From Larimichthys crocea (lineage: Eukaryota; Chordata; Actinopteri; Sciaenidae): a stretch of DNA of 64,000 bases. The notes below the pieces were generated by a model. That model was not told the origin of the DNA. It saw only the letters and a program-made list of their open reading frames with translations, and made no database searches. Positions 25,217 to 47,398 of the stretch are shown one piece after another. The stretch's first letter is position 1, and the number at the start of each line of letters is the position of its first letter. The translations under genes and the position numbers were made by a program. The stretch spans positions 15,465,358-15,529,357 of the forward strand of contig NC_040032.1 of assembly GCF_000972845.2 (NCBI RefSeq). The letters are read 5' to 3'.

Positions 25217-27670
25217 CTTCTTTGCTTATGCTGCAGGAGAGAAAAAACAGTTTTAGCCCAATAACTGATGAATCTACCCAGTAGTTGGGATTGCAGTGGA
25301 TTTATACGAACCCTGCTGTTAGGACTGAATGTTTACATTTGGAGGAAATCCGCATTAATTCAATTTTGTGTGTATTTATCGGAGTGTGCCAAGTATTTTA
25401 AGTGACCGTACTGGTGGTGGTGGTGTGGTTGAAATAGAATTTTCTGTTGCATTAAAATCTTCTCTCCTGTCTGCATGCCCTGATTTCTCCAGCCTATCCA
25501 CTAAAAACATGGAAAGCTAAAGAATGTTCATCCATTATGCAATGAGTTTCTTGAATAATGTGGTGAAAGCTGTGGAAAGTCAACACAGATAACTTTGCAC
25601 GGCACTAAGTGCGAGGAAATGGGTTCCACTGACCCCACCTCCAAGCTCCAGATTAACCGCGACGCAGAACAATGAGCTGGGAACAGCTGGAAAACTCTGA
25701 AAATTCCCTCTTATCACTAATCTGAGCATCGGAACGATGTTATGACTCTGAATTTGAAAGAAGAAATGCGCAACAACTCCTGCTAAACATTTCTACTTGA
25801 TTAATTAGTTGTGACGAGAATATGACAGAGCCGAATTTGACCATTTCCTTCTGTTCTCGTTACAGCTACTGTTATGATGCCAAGAAGTGCCATGTGGGAC
25901 ACGTGTTTTACGAGCAATGTTTCTTTCTTGTTCTCGTCTGTCAGCATCATTTTAAGTAAATTCAAGATGACTGAAGTCATACCGCCCCCTTCCATTAAGG
26001 TCACTTGTTTGTGATGCTCCATAAAGAGAAAACTAGAGTGTACTTAAACATGAACAGTGGCACACTGCGGTAAACCAAGCAAATATATATATATAAAAAA
26101 AACATCAGAAGACTTTCTGTTGTTGACTTTGGGATAATATTTTTTTAATTTATGTGGCTTTTTTGTGGATTTATTGGCTTTTATATTGTATAAATATATT
26201 TTCCCTGCTTTAAAAGACTTTTATAGGTACAATCCTGTGGCCAAATTGAATTGCTTTCATCTCAAAGTTGTCCTGTTTCTAAGCGTTCGTCAGTTCCATT
26301 CAATCACAGCAGCTCAGATGCTCGCTGCTTGATGATGCCATCGATACAGCCTTCTTGTTGAAGTGGTGGATCAACTTCAGAAATCAAAACTCACTCACAG
26401 GAATGAACAGCGAGAGAAACATGTCCAGTAAAATATATATCTACTCAAGTAAAGTTTTGTTTGGGTTAGGATTAGAATTATCTTCAATGGTTTTATTTTT
26501 TAAAAAAGAAACAGGGATGAAGTTTGTTGTACTCACTGTGCGGTAAACCTGGCGATGTGTCCTCCTGCAGTCTGATGGAGGTAAAATGATGGGACTCTGA
26601 GAGACCTGAACAGCGGTGAGTGGTCAGAGACAAAGAGAATTTCAAGAATTTCCTCCTGATGTATGTCTTCTGTGTTTAAAACTCCAGGTCTTGAGGGAGG
26701 TATCCAATTGAAAGTTGAGTTTCTACCACTTAACTGAATCTAAGAAAGGAAAAAAAACAAACACTTTCTCCTTTTGTCTTCTGGCCTATTTCCAAAAATA
26801 TCATCAGATATTTGCCCTCTGTTATGAATCTAAACGTCTCACTGAGATCTCTTACACAGCACGTCAGAAAGGAGCTCTACAGACTTCTTCAGGCAAATTC
26901 TGCTTTCCCACTGGCTTCAGCGCTTCCTTCCCTGACATTCTGTTTCCTCAGTCCGACTCCACTTTGAGATATGATTGAGTGCGTAAGAGGCTATGAGTGC
27001 GTGCATGTGTGTGAGTGTGTATCCTGTGATGCAAATGCACAGAAAAGCAGGCTGGGCTGTGTTACAGACAGGGGAGCAGTGGAGGGTTTCTGTGATAACC
27101 CCTGGAAACCAGGGGGAGGGAGGAAGGAGAGTTTATTTGGATAGATTAGAGGAGTCAGGGTACGCAGCCCATTCCATAACACTTTACACCCTCACTGAGG
27201 ATTTTCTCTCCTCCACAGTCAAATACTGATAAGGTGGGTTTCAAAATCCAAAACAAGTAGTTTTATATATATGCTAATATATGTGGCTTTAACCCTTAAG
27301 TCCACCAGAGCATATCTTTACATTCCTACATGCTGCAATGCCATTTCTGGAGCATTTCAACATGCTATACATCAATACAGATTTTACGTGACAGTCAATG
27401 CTCACAACACGATGACGAATTTTCCAGCGTAGGAAGTGCTGTGAATACCCGAGGTCTGGATTATAAAGTTTGCGTTGTGTTGTTTTTACTGGATTTTTAC
27501 AAACCTATTAATGGAAGGAAACTGCGCTCTGGGACACAATGCATACATGATATGTAAGTGTATCTTCTTCGGTTTTATATGCAAAAAGAATTATTGCTCT
27601 ATCTTATTCGGTTGCAATTTTATAGATATTTAGGAAAAAACTACAGTAACCATGAAAATACACAAAAACA

Positions 27671-27850
27671 TAGTTTGTCTGTTCTGGACTTCTGTAGAAA
27701 CACAGCTATTCATGATGGCGGACCCTGCCGAAGAGGACCCATGGCACCTATAAGGTAGCATAACAACTCTGATTTTCATTTGTATTATATTCTATTTCTG
27801 CCATATTCTTTAAATAGTGACCCCCTAAATCTTCCACAGTGGACCTTTAA
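27671..27850 (-). repeat. MITE-like element, family 1, copy B (truncated)
   Basis: Read on the minus strand it starts ttaaaggtccactgtgg and continues through agaatatggcagaaat and a pattern resembling copy A at 1961-2266. The 5' half on the plus strand is missing, leaving about 180 bases and only one terminal repeat. Confidence 0.6.
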
Positions 27851-27884
27851 GTCTGTAGATGTTATAGTCCCCACGCCTAGCACT

Positions 27885-27919
27885 TCATTGTTCACACCCT
27901 CATTAGGTGTGAACAATGA
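27885..27919. repeat. Perfect 14-bp hairpin
   Basis: TCATTGTTCACACC (27885-27898) is followed by a 7-base spacer and its exact reverse complement (27906-27919). It lies 35 bases beyond the truncated MITE copy B and is not part of the terminal repeat I recognise for that family. Confidence 0.85.
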
Positions 27920-29147
27920 GACAGCATGACTCAACCGCTCTGTTGAAAGACGGAGCTCTGAAATAAAAAAGGTAAAGCCCCAGAGCTGCTTAAGATTTGT
28001 CTCAGAAGCAGGAATGACAAACGATTGGCCCTTGACCCTTCTGATGAAAAACAGAGCTCCGCTTTCAGAAAACATAAGGAAATGAGAACGGGGAGGGAGG
28101 AGGTGGTGGTGGAAGACTGACTAATTTGGTGGGGAAAAGAAGCTATCATGGGACTGATAAGAAGCCAGTGGGGCTCAGTTCAAAGGGTGAAATCAGTTTT
28201 TTTGATATGAAGTCTCATTATTTCATCCCACTCTGGGCATCTTTGTTTATTTATTTCTTAGATAGACAAGATCCCTGGAGAGAATATTGGTATTTTAACA
28301 GTTGGTACAAAGAAAAAATGATCAAAGCAATGGTGGCATTAGTACTCAGAGTACCAAAAAACGTGGGAGCAAAGGGTGGTTTTGTCATTAACAATGCCAA
28401 AGCGTGTTGTTTGTATGTGTATGTCAATGTCTGAGGGGGTTGGTAGAGGAAGAATGGTCTTCCTGTCCTTGGAACGAGGATATCCGCTGCTGTGTCCACG
28501 TTTATGATGAGATGTCCTAACATCTGCAGTTTTGGCGACGAATGTCCTTTCACCCGGGAGGTTAAGATGACATAAATGACAAAAATAGCACCTAGAAAGG
28601 AAATTATCTCTGGTTTGCACATGGAAAAGTTAATGACAGTACAATGAGTATGTGGTTTCATGTGGTCTACATCTGTTATGTTATTCTAGCTAACCTGGTT
28701 TGACAGGCTATAAGCTGGAGGCTCAGTATGACTGACCACGGTCAAATCTTCTAGGCCACACTTCTGTGACCTCCACAATTCATTTGTTCAACACGTTATT
28801 CAGGTTTCTTTTTGGATTACTAGGTCTGTTAACTATATGGAGCAGCTGCAGCCTGCAGCTTTGACAAGGTGGTATCAGAAAAAAAACAAATTCTCTCTCC
28901 TCCCACATCAACTCTCTGAAGGTAGCCTCAAGCAAACTGGTCCAGTGAAGCCACCCAGTGGCCATTAACTGTAGGTTAAAAGGGCAGCTACATCATGTCA
29001 GTGTTTGAACTAACATAGGTACAATGACACTTACTGACGCTAAGTAGGTGGATTTACCATGATCATGCCAACATCCATTTAATAGCGCTGAACACAAGCT
29101 GAGGCTGATTGGAGGTATTTAATCAGAAATCTCTCTGAACCAGGCAG

Positions 29148-29885
29148 CAACCTCCGTGGCTGTGAAGTGAAACCAATGTGGAAGTGCCAAAAACTTCACA
29201 CTGGCATGTTTACAGCCTGGTACAGAAACAGTTTTGGTTGTTGTGGAAATTCTCTGCTGCTGGTGAAGAATGAAATAGAGACTTCTGCCGGCCAACAAGG
29301 TTTTCATTTTATTTTCAAAGAAGAGGTCAGTCAACACACGGGCGGTCAAAGGTGGAGAAAAGACCCCGAATATGGGGACACCAAGAAATTTATACCTGAG
29401 GGGCAACTCCTTTCACATCCCTTTGTCTGCTTAAGGAGACGCCCCTTCAGGAAGTGTTTCCACACCCTTTTTGTCTGTTGCAAGTATTGGCGCCGGCCCC
29501 CCGTTGATGTGTTTTACACCTGAAGTATCCTGCAAGATCTTGTATTTAGGTGCAAAGTTGAGTCAGGGCATCACAATTTACAAAGACAAAAGGAGCTGGT
29601 GCGTCTCTAGTGAATGAAACAAAGGCATTGAATTTACTATTACATGGTCTCTAGAGTTAATTTCACCGTTCATGACAACTGTACCGAGGGTGAGTTCTTA
29701 TAGAACTCATCTGTTCGAATAACAGCATGGATTAAGAGGCAGGTGCCATTACAGGTGACTTGTTTGAGCAACCAGGCATCATTCAGCCCGCCTCAGATCC
29801 ACCGACTATCCACGTCCAACTTCACAACGGCTCTTCAGAAACCTGCAGGTGACGTCACAAATCCGACGTCCATTCTTAATACCGT
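29148..29885 (+). repeat. Interrupted teleost interspersed repeat remnant
   Basis: The outer parts, about 29150-29240 (with ctggtacagaaacagttttg) and about 29642-29885 (with catgacaactgtaccgaggg and gtgacgtcacaaatccgacg), resemble two ends of one dispersed repeat that I remember from fish genomic DNA. About 400 bases between them look foreign to it. No coding frame survives. The assignment is from memory and needs a repeat library. Confidence 0.45.
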
Positions 29886-30383
29886 CTATGCTATGAACAG
29901 ATGACAATCGTTACTATTCATCCAACAGTTGTTGAAGCATTTCACTCATTTAACTCCCATTGTGATCAATGCAGCTTATAGTTTTAGAGATAGAGTCTGA
30001 GCCAAAGTAGTGAGGCAAAGACTGTTATCTCTAAGACAATAAACCCAAAAGTCTGCATATCTGTCTCTCTGCTAGTCCAAAATTTTTTCCATACCAACAC
30101 TGAGTTAATCAAAACAGTAAAAATAATTTCACATGGAAGCCAGTTTCATGCCTGTCAAGTAGTTATTAAGTTGAATTTCTCAGATATTGAGCTGTATGAG
30201 AAACAATATGCAAAACTGCAGAAATGCAGCCACGGTTTTCCAACGAAACAGTGAAAGAAAGAAAAAAAATGTTCATCATATCCAGCGAGAGGATGCCTGG
30301 GTACCTGCAAACCTCAAACATCTCCACACCACAACAAGGAAATCAAGGCCAAAGACGCATTGTTGAATAATTTATCAAAACAT

Positions 30384-30389
30384 TTTATT
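30384..30389 (-). terminator. kdm6b: Candidate kdm6b polyadenylation signal
   Basis: AATAAA on the minus strand, 3.2 kb past the kdm6b stop codon. Earlier signals also exist within the UTR, so this would be the distal site; I infer it from position only. Confidence 0.35.
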
Positions 30390-31060
30390 TTCTTGAACAA
30401 CAATACAATATGTCACAGAAAAAAATCACAGAGGGATTTAAGACAGGTCTGGCTCAGGTTTTCTTCTATGTGAGTTCTTTTTGAAACAATAAGTGCAGCA
30501 TAAATCAAACAAGTCAAGAGGAAAAAAGGGCATCGTTACATCCTTCAAATAATACTAATAATGAGGACAAGACACAAATAAAACGAAACCTCGACGTCAT
30601 TAAAAGTCACATCCCTAAAAGTGTCTGCAAAAGTGTCAAGAATTACAACTACTGCTAATGCTCATCAAAAACCACTAATGCCTCACAAGATTATGAATTT
30701 CATACAATGGAAAAAAAAAACATTTTAAAAGATCTGGTATTCATCTGTTAGATACAGTACAAAGACATCATTCCATTTCTGTTACTGTGTTGAAATGGTT
30801 CTAAGCACCAACCGGTCGGTTTAAGTTGTCTCACTGACTTCTGTTCATACATCATTATATGTTGTTTAATGAGGGGGCATTGAGGCAAGGAGGGGTCTAG
30901 CACCATGAAAATTAAACCACCCTCTGATTGCACTTCCCCTATCCACACATTATGACCATTTTACACTTTTAAAATACCTTGTAGCCCCTTATCAAGTGAA
31001 GTACCCTTTGATATGCAATAAATATATAAGAAAACAACCATGTACAGTATAAATAATGTC

Positions 31061-31300
31061 ACAATTTACAATTTTCCATTTCCTCTGTAATCCAAAAAAC
31101 AGAAACTGACAACAAAAAGAGGTATAAAAGTCGGAAGAAATTCCCATTGCAGTAATTTAAACTAGAGTGAAACAGGATATTTTTAGGGTGTATTATAATA
31201 TAGCAACAACAAAAACAAGTGACTGAGGTGGACAAATTTGACCATATACAAATTAGATTTTTGATTGAGAACAAAACTACATAAGTCTTCTAGTAAACCT
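31061..31300 (-). repeat. Diverged direct duplication, copy 1
   Basis: It shares with 32512-32770, in the same order, the blocks cacaatttacaatt, a segment with agaggtataaaa, a ttcccatt block, a ggtgtat block and tctagtaaacc at the end, with many differences between. This is an old duplication of UTR sequence, not a simple repeat. Confidence 0.6.
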
Positions 31301-31558
31301 GAAAACAGATACATTATGTACAGTAAATGGTGTGCACAGGCTAATGAGGGCGGCGGGTAAAGATCTAAAAGTTGTCAATCGTGCGGATATTATGAGAATG
31401 CTTGTAGAGCGGTAACGCTGAACATGTATTTAAGTGATAAAAAAAACAAAAAAACAGGCCCAACATCTGCAACCAAGACACTGCATGCAAATTCAACCCA
31501 GCGTAGTTAGCGATGATCAGATTTTATGCAGGAATCGAAGCTTCTGAATGTAATTTGA

Positions 31559-31807
31559 AGTAGAGCTAGACCGATAACTGCCAATATGTCAGCGGTTAGA
31601 AGGTTATTGCAGGTATGTGAGTGTAGGTCGGTTGATAAATAAGAAAGAAATTGTAGTATGGAAAAGCCAAACAAGGTTTTAATGTATGCATCTTGGTCAA
31701 AATTGTAGTTGTATATTGTCTTTATTCAAAACAAATAACCATTGGCCGATGTATTGTAAAATAATATCAGTATCAGATACAGTATCTTGTATCGGTCACG
31801 CTCTACT
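31559..31807. repeat. MITE-like element, family 2 (249 bp)
   Basis: The left end agtagagctagaccgata and the inverse of the right end, agtagagcgtgaccgata, agree at 16 of 18 positions, forming terminal inverted repeats. The body contains ccgatgtattg and tatcagtatcag motifs and no coding frame. Elements with such CCGATA-rich ends occur widely in fish genomes; class assignment is open. Confidence 0.7.
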
Positions 31808-31851
31808 GAAACTGTATACATTTTGTCACCTTTGAATTATAACTACATTTA

Positions 31852-32114
31852 AAAAAGGTGCAGTGTGTAGGATTTAGTGGCATCTAGTGGTGAAGTCGCA
31901 GATTGCAAACAACTTAAGACCACTCGCCTCACCCTCCGTTTCAAGTGTGAAGGAGGAATTACGGTGGCTAAACAAACTAACCCTAACCTTCTTCCTCCCT
32001 CCCTCTCTTCTATTGTAATAAAAAAACATAATTTTTCATTTTTAGGTTAATATAGACTGATGGAAACATAGTTCTGCCAAAACATCCCCTTAAATATTAC
32101 ACACTGGACCTTTA
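31852..32114 (-). repeat. MITE-like element, family 1, copy C
   Basis: The ends (aaaggtgcagtgtgtagg and, inverted, ttaaaggtccagtgtgtaa) are clear terminal inverted repeats. The first block is the inverse of the right part of copy A (gcaatctgcaac region near 2218-2230). The middle is shorter than copy A, so it is an internally deleted copy, 45 bases from the family 2 element. Confidence 0.75.
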
Positions 32115-32511
32115 AAAAGGCAAAGGTTGGAAAATGCAGCCTCAACAAAAATCTTGGAGAGACTTGGAAAAAAAAGATGACTTGCTGTGTCTCAATTCAT
32201 GTGCTCTTCATGTTAAACTGGAAACACAATACACTAAACCCTGTGGCAGTGCACGGAGCTGAGCCTCATCAGGACAGATGTTTGGGGCACAGTAAAAACA
32301 ATGAGGTGCCATTCAGTCTGCTCGTCTGTTTGGCCTTTCGTTGCCTCATCAGTGGCTTTTTGCATTAGAAGATTATGATTGTGTGTCTCTTTGGACTTTT
32401 TTCAGACTGTAACGGACACTTCATTAACACAAACATCAATGGCGACCCCCCCTCCCCGCCCCGCTCTCTGTAGCCTGTCTGTGCACACCACTGTGTATCC
32501 CATAAATTCAT

Positions 32512-32770
32512 TCACAATTTACAATTATTTATTTTTCTCTGTCATCTAGAAACAAGAACATAGCAACAAAAGAGGTATAAAACTGGGACTTGTTTTCCCA
32601 TTCCAAAAATAAAAACGACACTGTGTCTGTTTTTCTGGGTGTATCAAAGAAACCACAGCAAAGACTATTTAGCTGGACTTAGCTGGAAAACAGAAAAAAA
32701 ATGAATTTTTCCATCTACATACTTGATTTCCAACTAAGAATGAAACCATATTAGTCCTCTAGTAAACCCG
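32512..32770 (-). repeat. Diverged direct duplication, copy 2
   Basis: Partner of 31061-31300; shared landmarks include tcacaatttacaatt at the left, caacaaaagaggtataaaa near 32565 and ctctagtaaacccg at the right. Both copies share one orientation. Confidence 0.6.
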
Positions 32771-33553
32771 TATTTTAGAGAAACTGATAAAAGTTTTTGT
32801 TTAATTTTTTATTTTTTTTTAATACTTACATAAAACCTCATTTGTGGGTGTTTAATCCTCTAATTACCTCTCCTCTAAATACAGTTCGCAAGGCCAATGT
32901 GGTGTACTTCTAGGCTGGTAAAACTTTTTTAAGTATCTAACGAGAATAAATAAGATTGGAATAGCACCTCCAAGAGTGTACAGACAGGAATTACAAATGT
33001 CAGAGTTTACCTGAATACCAAACAAAAACAGGAACCAATATGATGCCAAATGTGACAATCAGCTACTTCTCCTGTGAAGCCATTCCCCTGCTGGTACAAC
33101 AGAATCACAGCAAATTCATGGACATATAGAATAACTAGATTGGTGTAAAAAAGTTCTACTGAATTTGCATAAAAGTACCTGAATCAATACACAGAACCGG
33201 CTACTTGACGCTTTTGAATCACAGCAGTGTCCGTTGAACATATAAACCTGATTTTCAGTGCTAGCAGTGCTCACATTTTTTTTTTTTTTTTCTGAAATGC
33301 TTTTCATGAGAAGTACCAGTCTAGTCATTCTATTTCAAAACACACGTCCAATCAGCAGCTGGTATGGGGAAGACAGTGAGCTATAGTTGGATTGGCTGAG
33401 TATCCATACCTTTATTGTGTGATGTAAACAATACTGAGTAAACGTGATTGGCTGATTCAGAGACTGTTTTTCAGGAATAGATTGCCTTTGAAGACAACAT
33501 TTGTGCTGCCATTAGAGTTTTGGTTATGGCTGAAAGACACCAGCGAGGAGTCC

Positions 33554-45239
<11,686 letters not shown>

Positions 45240-45775
45240 GCAGCCTGAAACACAGATGTCGTTTAATGTGTATGGTGCTCTGATTTTGAATAGAGAAAAA
45301 AAATGAACACGTTAATAAACATGACAATTTAAAGGAAATCCGGCTACATAAAATGATGGATGTGCTGATGGAAGAGTTACTCGCAAGAGCAGTGCGTATC
45401 ACAATACGTGACACAAATTAAGGGAAGCTTTAAGTTCCTTTATGCTTATTCATACGACTGCTCTGCTCACCGATTCATTATTTGAAAAATGGCCTACAGG
45501 AAGAGCTTTGTAATCAGGTGAAGTAAAATCCAATTACAGCAGCAGGTGAAAACAACATTAAAGCGCATTTCTGCATCTTCACTACGTTAGTATCGGTGAC
45601 ATTTGCAATGCTTGCTGAGCTTTGTTTTCACACACAGTAACAGAGGATCTTTCCCTTAATGTGGACACCCTGCCTTTGCCCATGCAGTACTGTATTTGTA
45701 AAATGTAGAGGTACTGCTGTGATACTGTAAAGTGTGACACGAGTACAGAGGCGGAGAGAAATGCTCCGTGTTTAC

Positions 45776-45832
45776 CAGTCTTGGTCTGTGTTTGGGAGGC
45801 CCTCCACTTCACACCTGAGAGCAAAGAACAGC
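45776..45832 (-). other. kdm6b: Possible non-coding 5' exon of kdm6b
   Basis: On the minus strand a pyrimidine-containing acceptor (gtccacag) and a donor (GTAAAC) enclose 57 bases without ATG, 532 bases upstream of the first coding exon, whose own acceptor (gtttcag) lies only 5 bases before the ATG side. The acceptor proves that some upstream exon exists; this is the best candidate seen. Confidence 0.35.
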
Positions 45833-47398
45833 CTGTGGACAAAAGACACAGATCAGAGATACAATCAGAGAGAAACATGGATTTTATAACCGTTCTGGCG
45901 AAATAACACTTTTTTTTTTAGATATATATCCTTGTGCATCTATTTACATCAAGACCAGAGTGTAATTTTGTGTATCTCTAGCTAGATTTTATTTCCTGTA
46001 TTTTCAGCTGCACTCTATCTGTTGAGCGGTCATATCATCAGTCAGCCAGAGCTGCATTGTGCATTCAGCCTCTCTCTAATCACTGCTACCCAGCGGCCAC
46101 CACAGCCAGTGGCCATCCAGTGACAACTAAAAAAAACATGGCACTAAGACGAAGGACCATGGCAACCTCGCTTTATGAACAAAGAAAATCAGAGAGCAAA
46201 AAGCACCGGGTGGGCTGCTGTAGGATGGTTTTTTTCCCACTGTACATATTAACATAAGCTCTGATTCTGTCTCAAGTCAACAGCACCCATCTTCCACCCA
46301 GTCCATCAGCTGCTAGTTCAATCATCTAGGTACAGGCACAGTGAGCTGCCCGCTGAACCCCTAAACCAGGTCAGATGTTTGGCTGGTTGTCAAGTTGTTC
46401 ACTTCTAGTCTGGTTCCATTTTTATTGCTTAATTTCCCCTTTGATTAAAATAGAAATGTTGGCAACACTTGTCTCCTTTATCACAGACAGAAAAGATATC
46501 TTCTTTTATCAGTCTTTACTGCCGCTGCCACACACTTCAACGCTCAGTGTGTTGTGGCGAAGTGAGCTGACCTTGTGGAGATCAACTTTGCATGCTGAAG
46601 CGAGCAACTTGCACCTCGACGTGCATTCATTTCCCACAGCCACTTTGTAAATAGTATAAAAGAAACTGCTGTGCAACATTTTACCACTTCCCCGGCAGTA
46701 CACGTTTGTTTCGGTTCAGGTTTGTGGTGAGACTGTTGCTGCGCCATAATTAACCTTTTTCTGCGAGTGCTGAATGAGCTACCTCTTCAAGAGTCCATTT
46801 CCAACCAGTTGCTAGAGCAACTGAAGCCAGACAGTTCTTACTGTGGCTCTGGCTTCAGGCTTTTTAGACTCAACTGCATTTCAGATTTATTTTTAGAGTA
46901 GAAAGAGGACAAAAAAGCCTTTATGCACATACAATCTCACACTGCTTATATACAGTATGCCTTTATCCTACATGCATGCCATTATGTACAAGATACATAA
47001 AGCATGTCTTGGTATTCCTTGTACCACCTCCACTACATTCTGCTTTTTTGATTCCCTGCAAACCCTCTTCATCAACAGCTCTAACGCTTTCTTTCTTCCT
47101 GTTTGTGTCCCTGAGTGGCAACTTCACAACACTGTCAGCGCCGAAGCAGAATGAAGAAGTTCCCTGCGTGTTAAATTCATAGCGAAAACTTGTAAACTGC
47201 GTGTCACGCTTCGCGCCGTGTTACAACAGTGGCAGACACAGTTTTCTTTTTTTTTTTTCCTTCCCCCCTCGACGTGACACCTTATCGTGCTTTTAACCCC
47301 GTGCCTGCTCGTGCTTGAGCAACATTACAAACACAGCCATCTGCTGTTAGACCCTCCCTGCTCTGCACACTAGAACACACTTACAGTGTTTTTTAGGG

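Larger units (their letters stand above)
25231..30380. other. Intergenic DNA between tmem88 and kdm6b
   Basis: Short frames here lack domains or consistent splice signals. The stretch should contain the tmem88 promoter and first non-coding exon, which I could not place. It also holds repeat relics listed separately (27671-27850, 27885-27919, 29148-29885). Confidence 0.4.
30390..33553 (-). other. kdm6b: Probable kdm6b 3' UTR, repeat-rich
   Basis: No coding frame follows the kdm6b stop codon. The stretch is AT-rich and holds two diverged copies of one segment (31061-31300, 32512-32770) with two unrelated MITEs between them. Three CCAAT-type boxes lie at 33348-33451. The UTR call rests on lack of another gene and a distal AATAAA. 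Confidence 0.4.

Noticed and set aside
28251..28661. Minus-strand frame of 136 codons
   Set aside because: No domain, signal peptide logic or splice partner; composition is that of random AT-rich DNA.
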